Shown: positions 37,019 to 46,319, numbered from the stretch's first letter. The stretch is DNA of 64,000 nucleotides from Rhodococcus oryzae (GCF_005049235.1 NZ_SUMD01000006.1:248001-312000); one strand, 5' to 3'. Notes: generated from the sequence alone by a model not told the origin. Numbers and translations are program-made.

Positions 37019-37089
37019 CCGGGTCTTGACCTGAAGTGCGGTTGAGGTCATAGCGTCGCGGGTGCATCGCACCGACGACGGGAGTCCCC

Positions 37090-37485
37090 ATGACCGCGAC
37101 AGCGTCCGCCCTCACGCCCGCTCAGATCGAGTACCTCGGCAGCCAGCGGCTCGGCCGTCTCGCCACGGTCGATCGCAGCGGCGCCCCGCAGAACAACCCG
37201 GTGGGATATCGGTACAACGCCGAGCTCGGCACCGTCGACATCGGCGGCCACAACCTCGGTGCCAGCAGGAAGTTCCGCAACCTCGCGGGCAACGACCGAG
37301 TGGCCTTCGTCGTCGACGACCTCGCGTCGATCCAGCCGTGGGCGGTGCGATGCATCGAGATCCGCGGCAGGGCAGAGGCCTTGACGGGCGTGGAGCCGTG
37401 GGGGAGGGGGATGTCGCCGGAGCTGATCCGCATCCACCCCGACCGGGTGATCGCGTTCGGGCTGGACTCCGACGCGGGCGCCTGA
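37090..37485 (+). CDS. PPOX-class F420-dependent (FDOR-B) flavin/deazaflavin protein
   Basis: 131 residues, split-barrel PNPOx-like fold. LGRLATVDRSGAPQNNPVGY and IDIGGH-like (VDIGGHNLGASRKFRNL) followed by RVAFVVDDL are typical of the actinobacterial F420-binding FDOR-B group (Rv1155 relatives). It probably reduces an unsaturated substrate with F420H2. ATG 37090 follows a weak ribosome site. It ends 1 bp before the convergent echA stop. Confidence 0.8.
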   Translation: MTATASALTPAQIEYLGSQRLGRLATVDRSGAPQNNPVGYRYNAELGTVDIGGHNLGASRKFRNLAGNDRVAFVVDDLASIQPWAVRCIEIRGRAEALTGVEPWGRGMSPELIRIHPDRVIAFGLDSDAGA

Positions 37486-37486
37486 A

Positions 37487-38296
37487 CTACTTGCTGTCCC
37501 GGAACACCGGCTCCCGCTTCTCGCGCCGGGCCAGGGTGGCCTCCTCGAAGTTGTCGGTCATCAGGCGGATCATCAACTGACCCAGGCCTTCCTGGTTCAT
37601 GTGCTGCGCCATCGAGGAGGCGTCCAGGCTGGACCACAGGGTGCGCTTGGTGAGCTCGACGCCGGGCCGGGAGAAGGCCGCGATCCGTGTCGCCAGGTCG
37701 AAGCACTCATCGAGCAGGTCCTGGCCGTCGATGATGCGGGAGACGAGCCCGATCCGCTCGGCCTCCTCGGCGTCGATGTCGCGGCCGGACAGCATGATCT
37801 CGAACGCGCGGGACGACCCGATCGCGCGCGGCAGCAGGTAGCTCAGCCCGAGCTCGCTGGCGGTCAGTCCGTTGTTGATGCCTGCCGCCCGGAAGTACGC
37901 CTCCGGGGCTGCCATCCGGATGTCAGCGGCCAGCGACAGGCAGAAGCCGCCGCCGATCGCGGCACCGTTGACCGCGGCGATCACCGGCTGGTGCATCCGG
38001 CGGATCGCCAGCACAACGTCGTCGAGGATCTCCATCGCGCGCAACGCGATCGACGGGCGGGTGAGGCCGTCGATGTGCGGGGGACTGCCCGCGGAGGCTT
38101 GGTCGGCGCCCGAGCAGAAACCGTGGCCCGCGCCGGTGAGGACGACCGCGCGCACCGAGTTGTCGTTGCTGATCGCCTCGAGCGATTCCTTGAGCGGAAC
38201 CATCACGTCGAACGCCATGGCGTTCATCCGCTCGGGACGGTTGAGGGTCACCAGGGCCACGTTCTCGCGGGGCCGCTCGACGAGGACAAAACTCAT
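37487..38296 (-). CDS. Enoyl-CoA hydratase/isomerase
   Basis: 269 residues, crotonase fold. GHGFCSGADQAS forms the first oxyanion-hole segment and AAVNGAAIGGGFCLSLAADIRM the second; the catalytic position in LPRAIGSSRAFEIMLSGRDIDAEEAERIGLV lies in the usual place but without both Glu residues of classic ECH-1, so hydration is not certain. It is in the size range of EchA proteins of mycobacteria. The 3' 147 bp are duplicated at 36274-36420. ATG 38296. Confidence 0.88.
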   Translation of the reverse strand: MSFVLVERPRENVALVTLNRPERMNAMAFDVMVPLKESLEAISNDNSVRAVVLTGAGHGFCSGADQASAGSPPHIDGLTRPSIALRAMEILDDVVLAIRRMHQPVIAAVNGAAIGGGFCLSLAADIRMAAPEAYFRAAGINNGLTASELGLSYLLPRAIGSSRAFEIMLSGRDIDAEEAERIGLVSRIIDGQDLLDECFDLATRIAAFSRPGVELTKRTLWSSLDASSMAQHMNQEGLGQLMIRLMTDNFEEATLARREKREPVFRDSK

Positions 38297-38533
38297 GGCC
38301 GTTCTCCTGCTCGACGACGGACGTAGGTCGCGCCGACACTACGTCCTGCCGGGCCGCCGTGGAGCGGTTTCTGGCACCAGGTGCAGGATGCGCCCCGAGG
38401 AGGTGTCCACCTCCGACCCGACGCCGCCGGAAACGCGTCGTCCGATTCCCGCCAGCGCCGAGTCCCGGGATTCCGCAGTCTGAATCAGGTGCTCACCGCA
38501 CCACTTTCAGCAGATCTCCCGAAAGGACTCATC

Positions 38534-39292
38534 ATGTCTTCGCGTCTGGACTCCAAGGTCTTCATCGTCACCGGCGGCACCTCCGGCATCGGCCTCGCGG
38601 TCGCCCGTCGGCTCACGGCGGAGGGCGCCGCGGTCGTGCTCGGCGCCCGCCGCCGGGAGGTCGGCGAGGACGCAGCCGCGGGCATCCGTGCCGCGGGCGG
38701 CACAGCGATCTTCGTGCCCGCGGACGTGTCGGTGGAGGCGGACGCCGCGGCACTGGTCGCCGCAGCGGTCGCCGAGTTCGGGCGGCTGGACGGGGCCTTC
38801 AACAACGCAGGCGGCGTCAATGCGTCCGGCCCGGTGTCCGGGATCGACGGGGCCGACTGGGACGCGGAGCTCGCGCAGAACGTCACCAGCGTCTTCCACT
38901 GCCTCAAGCACCAGATTCCCGCGGTCCTCGAGACCCGCGGGGCCATCGTCAACAACGCGTCCAACCTGGGCGCCGTCGGGCTGCCCGAGGTCGCACCCTA
39001 TGTCGCGGCCAAGCACGCCGTCGTGGGACTGACCCGGGCCGTCGCGCTGGAGGTCGCCGAGCGGGGAGTGCGGGTCAACGCCATCACCACCGGCGGGGTC
39101 GACACGCCGCTCTCCCGCGGATCGATGGCCCCCACCGACGAGGCGATGGCACAGATCGCGGCCCTGCACCCGGTGAACCGCGTCGCCCAGCCGGAGGAGA
39201 TCGCGCCGTTCGTCGCGTTCCTGCTGAGCGAGGAGGCATCGTTCGTGACCGGCGCCGCGCTCGCGATCGACGGGGGCTTCACGGCGCGCTGA
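38534..39292 (+). CDS. Short-chain dehydrogenase/reductase
   Basis: 252 residues, classical SDR. TGGTSGIG binds the cofactor; NNAGG, the Ser in NNASNLG and Y-x3-K in PYVAAKHA form the catalytic set; the C-terminal FVTGAALAIDGGFTAR is typical. The ADVS and the acidic/basic pattern after strand 2 (GARRRE) suggest NADP(H). Substrate unknown. ATG 38534 follows GAAAGGA. Convergent with the amino acid permease gene; both share the terminator at 39307. Confidence 0.9.
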   Translation: MSSRLDSKVFIVTGGTSGIGLAVARRLTAEGAAVVLGARRREVGEDAAAGIRAAGGTAIFVPADVSVEADAAALVAAAVAEFGRLDGAFNNAGGVNASGPVSGIDGADWDAELAQNVTSVFHCLKHQIPAVLETRGAIVNNASNLGAVGLPEVAPYVAAKHAVVGLTRAVALEVAERGVRVNAITTGGVDTPLSRGSMAPTDEAMAQIAALHPVNRVAQPEEIAPFVAFLLSEEASFVTGAALAIDGGFTAR

Positions 39293-39306
39293 GCGGAACC
39301 GGACGC

Positions 39307-39340
39307 GCGTGCGGCCGCCTAGGCCTCGGCGGCCGCACGC
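39307..39340. terminator. Bidirectional hairpin between SDR and permease
   Basis: Perfect 13-bp arms GCGTGCGGCCGCC (39307-39319) and GGCGGCCGCACGC (39328-39340) with an 8-nt loop. It overlaps the last codons of the permease gene. Confidence 0.7.
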
Positions 39341-40728
39341 CGCCTGCGCGCATTGAGCACCGACAGGCCGGCGATCACCGCGAACAGCACGGCCGTGGAG
39401 ATCAGCTGATTGCGGGCGTCGGCGTCGGTCAGCATCAGCAGGATCAGGCCGCCGAGCGCGGCCAGGGTGAACCAGCTCAGGTAGGGGAAGCCCCACATCC
39501 GGAGGCTGAGCTTGCCCTCGGCCTCCAGCCGCGGTCGCAGCCGCAGCTGCGAGACCACGATGAAGATCCAGATCACCAGCAGCGCGGCGCCGACGGCGTT
39601 GAGCAGGATCGACAGCAGCGAGTCCGGCAGCAGCCAGTTCAGCAGCACGCTGACGAAGCCGAAGAACACCGAGAGCAGCACCGCGTTGGTCGGCACCCCG
39701 GTCTTGGACAGGCCGCCAAGCAGCGCCGGACCGTCGCCGCGACGGGCGAGCGAATAGGCCATCCGGGAGGTGCCGTAGACGTTGGCGTTGAAGGCCGACA
39801 GCAGCGCAACCACGACCACCAGTTCCATGAAACCGGCCACGTAGGAGATGTGCGCCTGGTTCAGGACGGCAACGAAGGGGCCGCTCTGCAGCTGCGGCGA
39901 GTTCCAGGGCAGCACCAGCACCATGATCGCGATCGAGCCGATGTAGAACACGCTGATGCGCCACACCACGCTGCGCACGGCCGTGGCGATCGAGTGCTCG
40001 GGGTCCTTCGACTCGGCCGCGGCGATCGTCACGATCTCGATGCCGCCGAACGCGAACGCGACCACGAGTAGGCCCGCGGCGATGCCCGCGAAGCCGTTCG
40101 GCATGAAGCCGCCCTGGCCGAACAGGTTCGTGAACCCGACCGGGTCGGTGTCCGGCAGCAGCCCGAAAACGAGCAGCACGCCGATCACCAGGAAGGCGAT
40201 GATGACCGCGACCTTGATGGCGGCGAACCAGAACTCGAACTCGCCGAAGTTGCTCACCTTGGCCAGGTTCACCACCGCGAAGAAGGTGACGAAGACCAGC
40301 GCGACCACCCACTGCGGCACCCCGGGCAGCCAGCCGTGCACGATCGCCGAGGCGCCGGTGATCTCGGCGCCGAGCACCATGATCAGCATGAACCAGTAGA
40401 GCCAGCCCATCGTGAAGCCGGCCCACTCGCCGATGCCGATCCGCGCGTAGTGGCTGAACGAGCCGCTGGCCGGGATCGCCGCGCCCATCTCGCCGAGCAT
40501 CCGCATCACGAAGACCACGATGATGCCGGCGATGATGTACGAGATCAGCACGGCCGGGCCGGCTTTCGCGATCCCGACACCGGTGCCGAGGAACAACCCG
40601 GCGCCGATCGCGGAACCGAGGCCCATCATCGTCAGATGGCGGACCTTGAGCCCGTGCCCGAGGTGCGAGGTGTCGCCCTCCTCGGCGAGGGCTGTTGCGG
40701 TGTCCTTTGCCGGGTCGCTCGTCTTCAT
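39319..40728 (-). CDS. APC-family amino acid permease
   Basis: 469 residues with 12 hydrophobic segments. The N-terminal signature HLTMMGLGSAIGAGLFLGTGVGI is that of amino acid transporter family 3.A.1-like AAT permeases (AnsP/GabP/ProY group), and FGGIEIVTIAAAESKDPEHSIATAVRSVVWR is the conserved TM6-loop region. It imports an amino acid with protons; specificity not readable, but GABA, proline or a similar substrate would suit gadB and the proline genes. ATG 40728; the frame runs open far upstream but that is a shadow of dapD. dapD ends 2 bp upstream on the same strand. Confidence 0.9.
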   Translation of the reverse strand: MKTSDPAKDTATALAEEGDTSHLGHGLKVRHLTMMGLGSAIGAGLFLGTGVGIAKAGPAVLISYIIAGIIVVFVMRMLGEMGAAIPASGSFSHYARIGIGEWAGFTMGWLYWFMLIMVLGAEITGASAIVHGWLPGVPQWVVALVFVTFFAVVNLAKVSNFGEFEFWFAAIKVAVIIAFLVIGVLLVFGLLPDTDPVGFTNLFGQGGFMPNGFAGIAAGLLVVAFAFGGIEIVTIAAAESKDPEHSIATAVRSVVWRISVFYIGSIAIMVLVLPWNSPQLQSGPFVAVLNQAHISYVAGFMELVVVVALLSAFNANVYGTSRMAYSLARRGDGPALLGGLSKTGVPTNAVLLSVFFGFVSVLLNWLLPDSLLSILLNAVGAALLVIWIFIVVSQLRLRPRLEAEGKLSLRMWGFPYLSWFTLAALGGLILLMLTDADARNQLISTAVLFAVIAGLSVLNARRRRAAAEA

Positions 40729-40730
40729 CG

Positions 40731-41684
40731 TCAGTCGTTCTTGTGCAACGCGGCGTTGAGCTCGACGCCGGTGCCCTTCCACGGCGCCACCTCGACGGCG
40801 CCGGACACCGAGTTGCGGCGGAACAGGATGTTGGACTGGCCGTTGAGCTCCTTGGCCTTGATCACGGTGCCGTCCGGGCCGGAGACCTTGGTGCCGGAGG
40901 TGATGTACAGGCCCGCCTCGACCACGCAGTCGTCGCCGAGGGAGATGCCGAGACCGGAGTTCGCGCCCAGCAGGCAGCGCTTGCCCACCGAGATGACCTC
41001 CTTGCCGCCGCCGGACAGGGTGCCCATGATCGAGGCGCCGCCACCGACATCGGAACCGTCGTCGACGACGACGCCCGCGGAGATGCGGCCCTCGACCATC
41101 GAGTTGCCGAGGGTGCCTGCGTTGAAGTTCACGAAGCCCTCGTGCATGACCGTGGTGCCGCTGGCCAGGTGCGCGCCGAGGCGGACCCGGTCCGCGTCGG
41201 CGATCCGGACGCCCGAGGGGACCACATAGTCGACGAGGCGCGGGAACTTGTCGATGCCGTACACCGTGACCTGGCCGCGGGCGCGCAGCTTGGCGCGGAC
41301 CACCTCGAAGCCATCGACCGCGCAGGGGCCGAAGTTGGTCCACACCACGTTGGCGAGCAGGCCGAAGACGCCGTCGAGGTTGGCGCCGTGCGGCTGGACG
41401 AGGCGGTGCGAGATCAGGTGCAGGCGCAGGTAGGCGTCGTGCGCGTCGACCGGCGCGGCGGCCAGATCGGCGATCGAGGTGCGCACCGCGACCTGCTTGA
41501 CGCCGCGGGCCTCGTCCTCGCCGACCAGCGCGGCCAGCTCGGCCGGGATGTCGGCGCCCTCGAGCACGACGGTGCCCGTCTCGGCCACATCGCCCAGCGT
41601 GGGCTCCGGGTACCAGGTGTCGAGGACGACCCCGCCCGTGGTCACGTTTGCGATACCGACTGCCGATGCTCCCTGAGTGCTCAC
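40731..41684 (-). CDS. dapD: Tetrahydrodipicolinate N-succinyltransferase DapD
   Basis: 317 residues, the actinobacterial-type DapD. A left-handed beta-helix of hexapeptide repeats (about residues 165-260: [31 protein letters not shown]-like) binds succinyl-CoA. It makes N-succinyl-2-amino-6-ketopimelate in the DAP/lysine pathway, next to dapE. GTG 41684 is the start. Divergent from the SMP-30-like gene. Equivalent to Rv1201c. Confidence 0.95.
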   Translation of the reverse strand: MSTQGASAVGIANVTTGGVVLDTWYPEPTLGDVAETGTVVLEGADIPAELAALVGEDEARGVKQVAVRTSIADLAAAPVDAHDAYLRLHLISHRLVQPHGANLDGVFGLLANVVWTNFGPCAVDGFEVVRAKLRARGQVTVYGIDKFPRLVDYVVPSGVRIADADRVRLGAHLASGTTVMHEGFVNFNAGTLGNSMVEGRISAGVVVDDGSDVGGGASIMGTLSGGGKEVISVGKRCLLGANSGLGISLGDDCVVEAGLYITSGTKVSGPDGTVIKAKELNGQSNILFRRNSVSGAVEVAPWKGTGVELNAALHKND

Positions 41685-41787
41685 GGGCAGTCAGGGTACC
41701 GGCTGGAGTAATTGAACCGTCACCCGCGCGCATCCCGTGCAAGGCTGAGCGCTGACCGTCGTACCGGCCGAATGGATGTGGGGACGC

Positions 41788-42714
41788 ATGCGTGGAATCG
41801 GATTCGCCAGCTCGGTCAGGATCGCCGCGGCCGGGGCAGCGGTGGTCGCGGCCCTCTCGCTGCTGTCGACGCCGCAGGCGGGCGCCGCGCCCCTCTGCCC
41901 CGGCGCGGGGCAGGCGCCCGTGCTGGTCGGCCGGGTGCCGGGCGCGGCCATCGAGGGAGCGGCCGTCGACGGTGCGGGCAGGCTCTACCTCACGGACCTG
42001 CGCAGCAACCGGGTGCTCCGGATCGACCGGCCAGGCGACCCGGCGGTCCCGTTCGCGACCCTGCCCGGCCCGATCGGCGGCGGCCTGGCCTTCGCGCCGG
42101 ACGGCGCCCTGCTGGTCGGCTACGGCGACGCCCGCGTGTTCGTCGGCGACCTCGCGCGGCCGGCGGGGATCGTCAGGATCGACGTCGGGACCGGCACGGT
42201 GCACCCGTTCGCGTCGGGGCTCTCCGCGGCGAACGGCCTTGCCGTGACCCGCGACGGCATTGTGTACGCCACCAACGACCTCGCGTCGCTGGTCGGTCGG
42301 GTGTTGCCGAACGGTGTCGTGCAGCCCGACTGGGCCGTGCTGCCCAGCGCCAACGGCGCCGCGCTCAGCGCCGACGACCGCTATCTCTACGTCTCGCGGA
42401 CCTTCGTGAATCCGGGCGTGAGCCGGATCCCGCTGGCGAACCCGGCGGCGCCCGAGTCGCTGGTGGACTTCGGCGGCGCCGACACGTTCGTCGCGCCGGA
42501 CGGGCTGGTGCTGGACGCTGCCGGCCGTCCGATCGTGCCCACCGACATCAGCGGCGAGATCCTGCGGGTGGACGGGCCGAACCGGTACTGTGCCCTCGCC
42601 GGCGGCCTGCCGGGATCCAGCGTGCTGACCTTCGGCAGCGGCGGCTCCGGGTTCTCCGCCGGCCGGCTGTTCCGGGCAGGCTTCGACGGCGACATCTACG
42701 AGATAGGCGCCTAG
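41788..42714 (+). CDS. Secreted SMP-30/gluconolactonase-like beta-propeller
   Basis: 308 residues from ATG 41788 (GGGGA just upstream; ATG 41776 adds four residues). Signal peptide with cleavage near AGAA. The mature part is a six-bladed propeller with repeated D-x-x-G-R-L-Y and FVAPDGLVLDAAGRPIV motifs, as in the SMP-30/Gluconolactonase/LRE family, whose members hydrolyse lactones with Ca2+. Exported, substrate unknown. It interrupts the dapD-dapE pair. Confidence 0.8.
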   Translation: MRGIGFASSVRIAAAGAAVVAALSLLSTPQAGAAPLCPGAGQAPVLVGRVPGAAIEGAAVDGAGRLYLTDLRSNRVLRIDRPGDPAVPFATLPGPIGGGLAFAPDGALLVGYGDARVFVGDLARPAGIVRIDVGTGTVHPFASGLSAANGLAVTRDGIVYATNDLASLVGRVLPNGVVQPDWAVLPSANGAALSADDRYLYVSRTFVNPGVSRIPLANPAAPESLVDFGGADTFVAPDGLVLDAAGRPIVPTDISGEILRVDGPNRYCALAGGLPGSSVLTFGSGGSGFSAGRLFRAGFDGDIYEIGA

Positions 42715-42764
42715 CGCCCGTGCGTGGTTGACGAGTCCCTGGACTCGGTAACCACGCACGGGCG
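42715..42764. terminator. Long palindrome, second copy of the dispersed element at 9649
   Basis: Perfect 15-bp arms (42715-42729, 42750-42764) with inner pairing CGAGTCC / GGACTCG. It shares GTGCG-Y-GGTTGACGAGTC with the typA hairpin. It starts right after the SMP-30-like gene stop and precedes dapE. Confidence 0.7.
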
Positions 42765-42787
42765 GCGGAGCCGCCTAATCTGATCGA

Positions 42788-43882
42788 GTGACCCCGACGC
42801 CGCGCCTGGACCTGCACGCCGACCCGATCGAGCTGACCGCCGCGCTGGTGGACATCCCGAGCGTCTCCCACGATGAGGCCCTGATCGCGGATGCGGTGGA
42901 GGCGGCGCTGCGCGAGCAGACCATCGGCTTCGAGGTGATCCGAAACGGCAACGCGGTGCTCGCCCGCACCGACCTGGGACTGCCGAGCCGGGTGATGCTG
43001 GCCGGCCACCTGGACACGGTGCCGATCGCCGACAACGTGCCAAGCACGCGCACCCTCGACCCCGAGCAGGGCGAGCTGCTGCACGGCTGCGGCACCGTCG
43101 ACATGAAGTCCGGCGACGCGGTGTTCCTGCACCTGGCCGCGACGACCGAGGAACTCGCGCACGATCTGACGCTGGTGTTCTACGACTGCGAGGAGATCGC
43201 GGCCGTGCACAACGGTCTCGGCCGGATCGAGCGTGAGCTGCCGCAGTGGCTGCAGGCAGACGTCGCGGTGCTCGGCGAACCGTCGGGCGGGTTCATCGAG
43301 GCCGGCTGCCAGGGCACCCTGCGGGTGCGGCTGACGACCTCCGGCACCCGCGCGCACTCGGCGCGATCGTGGCTGGGGGACAACGCGATCCACAAGTTCG
43401 GGCCGCTACTGGCCCGGCTCGCCGACTATCAGGCGCGCTCGGTGGACATCGACGGCTGTGTCTACCGCGAGGGTCTTTCCGCGGTGCGCATCGCCGGGGG
43501 AGTGGCCGGGAACGTGGTGCCCGACGCCGCCGAGGTGGACGTCAACTTCCGGTTCGCGCCCGACCGAACCGTGGACCAGGCGATCGAGCACGTCCGGGAG
43601 GTGGTGGACGGTCTCGGACTCGGCTTCGAGGTGACGGACAGTTCGGCGGGGGCGTTGCCCGGCCTGGGTGCCCCGGCCGCTGCCGCGCTGATCGGCGCGG
43701 CGGGCGGACAGTTCCGCGCGAAGTACGGCTGGACCGATGTCGCCCGGTTCTCGGCGCTCGGCATCCCGGCCGTCAACTACGGACCCGGCGACCCGAACCT
43801 CGCGCACAAGCGGGACGAGCACGTCCCGACCGCGCAGATCACCGAGGTCACCCGGGTGCTGCGCGGCTACCTCAGCGCCTGA
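42788..43882 (+). CDS. dapE: Succinyl-diaminopimelate desuccinylase DapE
   Basis: 364 residues, M20 metallopeptidase family. [12 protein letters not shown] and [14 protein letters not shown] hold the first zinc ligands and catalytic Asp, FYDCEEI the catalytic Glu pair, and the C-terminal Zn His is in [10 protein letters not shown]. The central lid domain is present. It removes succinate from N-succinyl-LL-DAP. GTG 42788 is the start. Equivalent to Rv1202. Convergent with the LLM oxidoreductase gene, only 6 bp apart. Confidence 0.94.
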   Translation: MTPTPRLDLHADPIELTAALVDIPSVSHDEALIADAVEAALREQTIGFEVIRNGNAVLARTDLGLPSRVMLAGHLDTVPIADNVPSTRTLDPEQGELLHGCGTVDMKSGDAVFLHLAATTEELAHDLTLVFYDCEEIAAVHNGLGRIERELPQWLQADVAVLGEPSGGFIEAGCQGTLRVRLTTSGTRAHSARSWLGDNAIHKFGPLLARLADYQARSVDIDGCVYREGLSAVRIAGGVAGNVVPDAAEVDVNFRFAPDRTVDQAIEHVREVVDGLGLGFEVTDSSAGALPGLGAPAAAALIGAAGGQFRAKYGWTDVARFSALGIPAVNYGPGDPNLAHKRDEHVPTAQITEVTRVLRGYLSA

Positions 43883-43888
43883 CGGTTC

Positions 43889-44767
43889 TCACGCGGACGC
43901 GATCGCTGGCAGCCAGCGGTCGGCGATCGACCGGACCCAGTCGGCCGCCGCGCCTGCATCGTCGGGCGGAGCCGCGACGAGCACGAGTTCGTCGACGCCC
44001 GCGCAGGCAAGTGCGGTGACGTCGCCGAGATCGACATCGCGCAGCGCCACGGCCATCCGCAGCTCGCCGGGGTCGCGCCCGACCTCGCGGCACAGTCCAC
44101 GGAGGGTGTCGATCCGTTCCGCGGCCTCCAGGGCGTCGGAGAGATTGAAGCCGTACCACCCGTCGCCCCATGTCGCGGCCCGTCGCAGCGCCGGGTCACT
44201 GTTGCCGCCGACGACGATGGGGATGCGACGGTCGCGGACCGGTTTGGGATTGACCCGCACGGCGTCGAAGCTGACGAACTCGCCATCGAAGGAGGCGACG
44301 TCGTCACGCCAGAGCGTCCGCATGGCCGCGACGTACTCGGCAGCGCGCGGGCCGCGCCGAGCGAACGGAACGCCGAGCGCGGCGAATTCTTCTTCGGACC
44401 AGCCGATGCCGACGCCGAGCGTCAACCGGCCACCGCTCATCAGGTCCAGTGTCGCGGCCTGCTTGGCCAACAGGACGGGGTTGTGTTCGGGGAGAAGGAG
44501 TATGCCCGTCGCGATGTGGATCCTGCGCGTCGCCGCTGCGGCGAAGCTGAGCCCGATCATCGGGTCGAGCCAGTCCGCGACGGCGGGAACCGCGATCCTG
44601 CCGTCGTCGGCATACGGATAGCGGGAGGTCGGACGGTCCACCATCACGACATGCTCGCCCGCCCAGAGCGTCGCGAAGCCGGAGTCGTCGGCGGCGACTG
44701 CGACGGCGTCGATCACCTCGCGGCGAGCGCCGGTGCCGATTCCCAGCGCGTGGAGCCCCAGACGCAT
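43889..44767 (-). CDS. LLM-class F420-dependent oxidoreductase
   Basis: 292 residues, luciferase-like TIM barrel. FATLWAGEHVVMVD, HIATGILLLPEHNPVLLAKQ, TLGVGIGWSEEEFAALG and the loop PIVVGGNSDPALRRAA are typical of actinobacterial F420-dependent members. It probably oxidises or reduces a small molecule with F420, the cofactor made by fbiC here. ATG 44767. The MspA operon terminator lies just upstream. Confidence 0.87.
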   Translation of the reverse strand: MRLGLHALGIGTGARREVIDAVAVAADDSGFATLWAGEHVVMVDRPTSRYPYADDGRIAVPAVADWLDPMIGLSFAAAATRRIHIATGILLLPEHNPVLLAKQAATLDLMSGGRLTLGVGIGWSEEEFAALGVPFARRGPRAAEYVAAMRTLWRDDVASFDGEFVSFDAVRVNPKPVRDRRIPIVVGGNSDPALRRAATWGDGWYGFNLSDALEAAERIDTLRGLCREVGRDPGELRMAVALRDVDLGDVTALACAGVDELVLVAAPPDDAGAAADWVRSIADRWLPAIASA

Positions 44768-44812
44768 CGGTCAATCGTGGCACACGCGACGCGGCGCCGC
44801 CGGTAGAACGCC

Positions 44813-44849
44813 GCCGGCCTCACCCAGGCGGTCGATGGGTGAGGCCGGC
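44813..44849 (-). terminator. Hairpin terminator of the MspA operon
   Basis: Perfect 13-bp arms GCCGGCCTCACCC (44813-44825) / GGGTGAGGCCGGC (44837-44849) with an 11-nt loop, 9 nt after the stop of the downstream porin gene. Confidence 0.85.
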
Positions 44850-44857
44850 CGCGATGA

Positions 44858-45535
44858 CTAGCCGATGCTGAACGGCTGTCCCCACAGCGTGGTGCTGCTG
44901 GTGATGTTGTCCGTGCTCACCGAGACGGTGGCGTAGGAGCGGGCCTGTGCATAGCCGGCGCAGCCCTCGACGCCGATGGTGGAGTCTGCGTAGGTGACGC
45001 TGCCGCTCTTGCCCTTGAACGAGTTTGCGCCGGAGTGGGATTCGTTGCCGTAGCCGTCCTCCTTCTCCAGGTCGAGGAGCCGAATGTTCTTGGCCTGGCC
45101 GGGGCCGATGCTGACGGTGCCCGCGCCCTTGGCGGTCTGCTTGACGTTCTCGCCCTCCCAGCCCGAGGACATCCCGGTGTCGGCGCCACCCTTGCCGCCG
45201 AGGGTCAGCTGGCAGGCCACCACGTATCCCGCGGTGATGCTGCCGCCCTTGGCGTTCGGCCCGGTGACCTCGGCGCCGATCCGGCCGGACACCCATACGT
45301 TGCGGTGCAGCGGGGTCGCGCCCATCGACGGCGAGATGTTGGCGGTCTCGCCGGTACGGGTGATCGTGACGACCGTGCCGTCGGCGAGGGTCTTGCTGAT
45401 GCTGCCGTCCGGCAGGGGGACGAAGGTGTCGGCGTTCGCCGCGCCCGCGGACAGCAAGCCGACCGCAATTGCCGTGGCCGCGCCGACGGCGGCGATCTGC
45501 AGCCCGCGACGCAGGCCGGTGTTGCTGGAGTTCAT
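44858..45535 (-). CDS. MspA-family porin
   Basis: 225 residues. Signal peptide with cleavage after ANA gives a mature start DTFVPLPDGS. Then the MspA beta-barrel pattern: ETANISPSMG, NVWVSGRIGAEVTG, GYVVACQLTLGG, two Cys (VACQL, EGCAGYAQAR) and the C-terminal TTLWGQPFSIG shared with its neighbour. It forms an outer-membrane (mycomembrane) channel for small hydrophilic solutes. ATG 45535 follows AAGGGA and lies 11 bp after the stop of the other porin: tandem operon. Confidence 0.92.
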   Translation of the reverse strand: MNSSNTGLRRGLQIAAVGAATAIAVGLLSAGAANADTFVPLPDGSISKTLADGTVVTITRTGETANISPSMGATPLHRNVWVSGRIGAEVTGPNAKGGSITAGYVVACQLTLGGKGGADTGMSSGWEGENVKQTAKGAGTVSIGPGQAKNIRLLDLEKEDGYGNESHSGANSFKGKSGSVTYADSTIGVEGCAGYAQARSYATVSVSTDNITSSTTLWGQPFSIG

Positions 45536-45546
45536 GATTTCCCTTG

Positions 45547-46200
45547 CTATCCGATGCTGAACGGCTGGCCGTACAGGGTGGTCTTGGAGTAGTTGTCGCC
45601 GACGATCTCAACCACGGTGTAAGCGCGGGCCTGCGCGTAGCCGCCGCAGTTCTGGACCTCGAGCTGTGTGTCCTGGTACTGGACCGAGTACTTGCCGTTC
45701 TTCTTGATGTCCTTGCCGCTCACGCCGACGAACTTGACCTGGCCCGCGGAGACAGGGACGGTCAACGACCCCGACACCGACGGTCCCGACAGGTCCATCG
45801 AGGCGCCGATCGAGCCACCGAGGCCGGTGATGTCCACCTGGCAGCCCACGATGTAGCCGGTGCTGATCCGCGAGACCCCGTGCGTGGACGAGTTGTTGGT
45901 GCCCTTGTCGTTGGTGGCCCCGTTCCAGGGACCGGCCTCGCCTTCCTTGGTGACGCCGGTGACGTCCGCGGTGACGGTGCCCGAGACCCACGCCGTGCGG
46001 CCGGCGCCATTGGCGGCCAGCGACGGCGAGATCAGGACACTCTCGCCGGTGCGGGAAACGACCGCACCCGGTCCGGCCTTCTGCCCGTCGGGCAGCGGCA
46101 CGAAGGTGTCGGCATGCGCCGCACCCGTCGACATCAGGCCGATCGCGACCGCGGCGACCGCGGCGGCGCCTGCCATACGGGCGCCGCGCACCACGGACAT
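45547..46200 (-). CDS. MspA-family porin (upstream gene of the pair)
   Basis: 217 residues with a signal peptide (cleavage after AHA) and mature start DTFVPLPDGQK, followed by LISPSLAANGAGRTAWVSG, a Cys in IVGCQVDITG and QNCGGYAQARAY, and the same end TTLYGQPFSIG. Closely related to the downstream porin but with different central loops, so the pair may form mixed or differently selective channels. ATG 46200 is used; TTG 46215 has the better GAGGGG ribosome site six bases upstream. A partial iron-box lies about 100 bp upstream. Confidence 0.92.
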   Translation of the reverse strand: MSVVRGARMAGAAAVAAVAIGLMSTGAAHADTFVPLPDGQKAGPGAVVSRTGESVLISPSLAANGAGRTAWVSGTVTADVTGVTKEGEAGPWNGATNDKGTNNSSTHGVSRISTGYIVGCQVDITGLGGSIGASMDLSGPSVSGSLTVPVSAGQVKFVGVSGKDIKKNGKYSVQYQDTQLEVQNCGGYAQARAYTVVEIVGDNYSKTTLYGQPFSIG

Positions 46201-46300
46201 GTTCTTCACATTCAAAGCAATCCCCTCACAAGGAATCTCGACCGGCCAACTCGGGTGACCGAGGCGGGCGGGGCGTATCGTTACCGCCGCGAACAAGAAG

Positions 46301-46319
46301 TTAGCGAAGGCTAAACTAC
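46301..46319. promoter_or_regulatory. Candidate IdeR/DtxR iron box
   Basis: TTAGCGAAGGCTAAACTAC matches 14 of 19 positions of the iron-box consensus TTAGGTTAGGCTAACCTAA. It lies about 100 bp upstream of the MspA operon and 69 bp upstream of the divergent LOG gene, in an AT-richer promoter region. Confidence 0.4.

Noticed and set aside
39319-42759. Minus-strand frame of over 1100 codons upstream of the permease
   Set aside because: The permease begins at ATG 40728 with the family N-terminus; the extension is low-complexity Arg/Gly shadow of dapD and the propeller gene.
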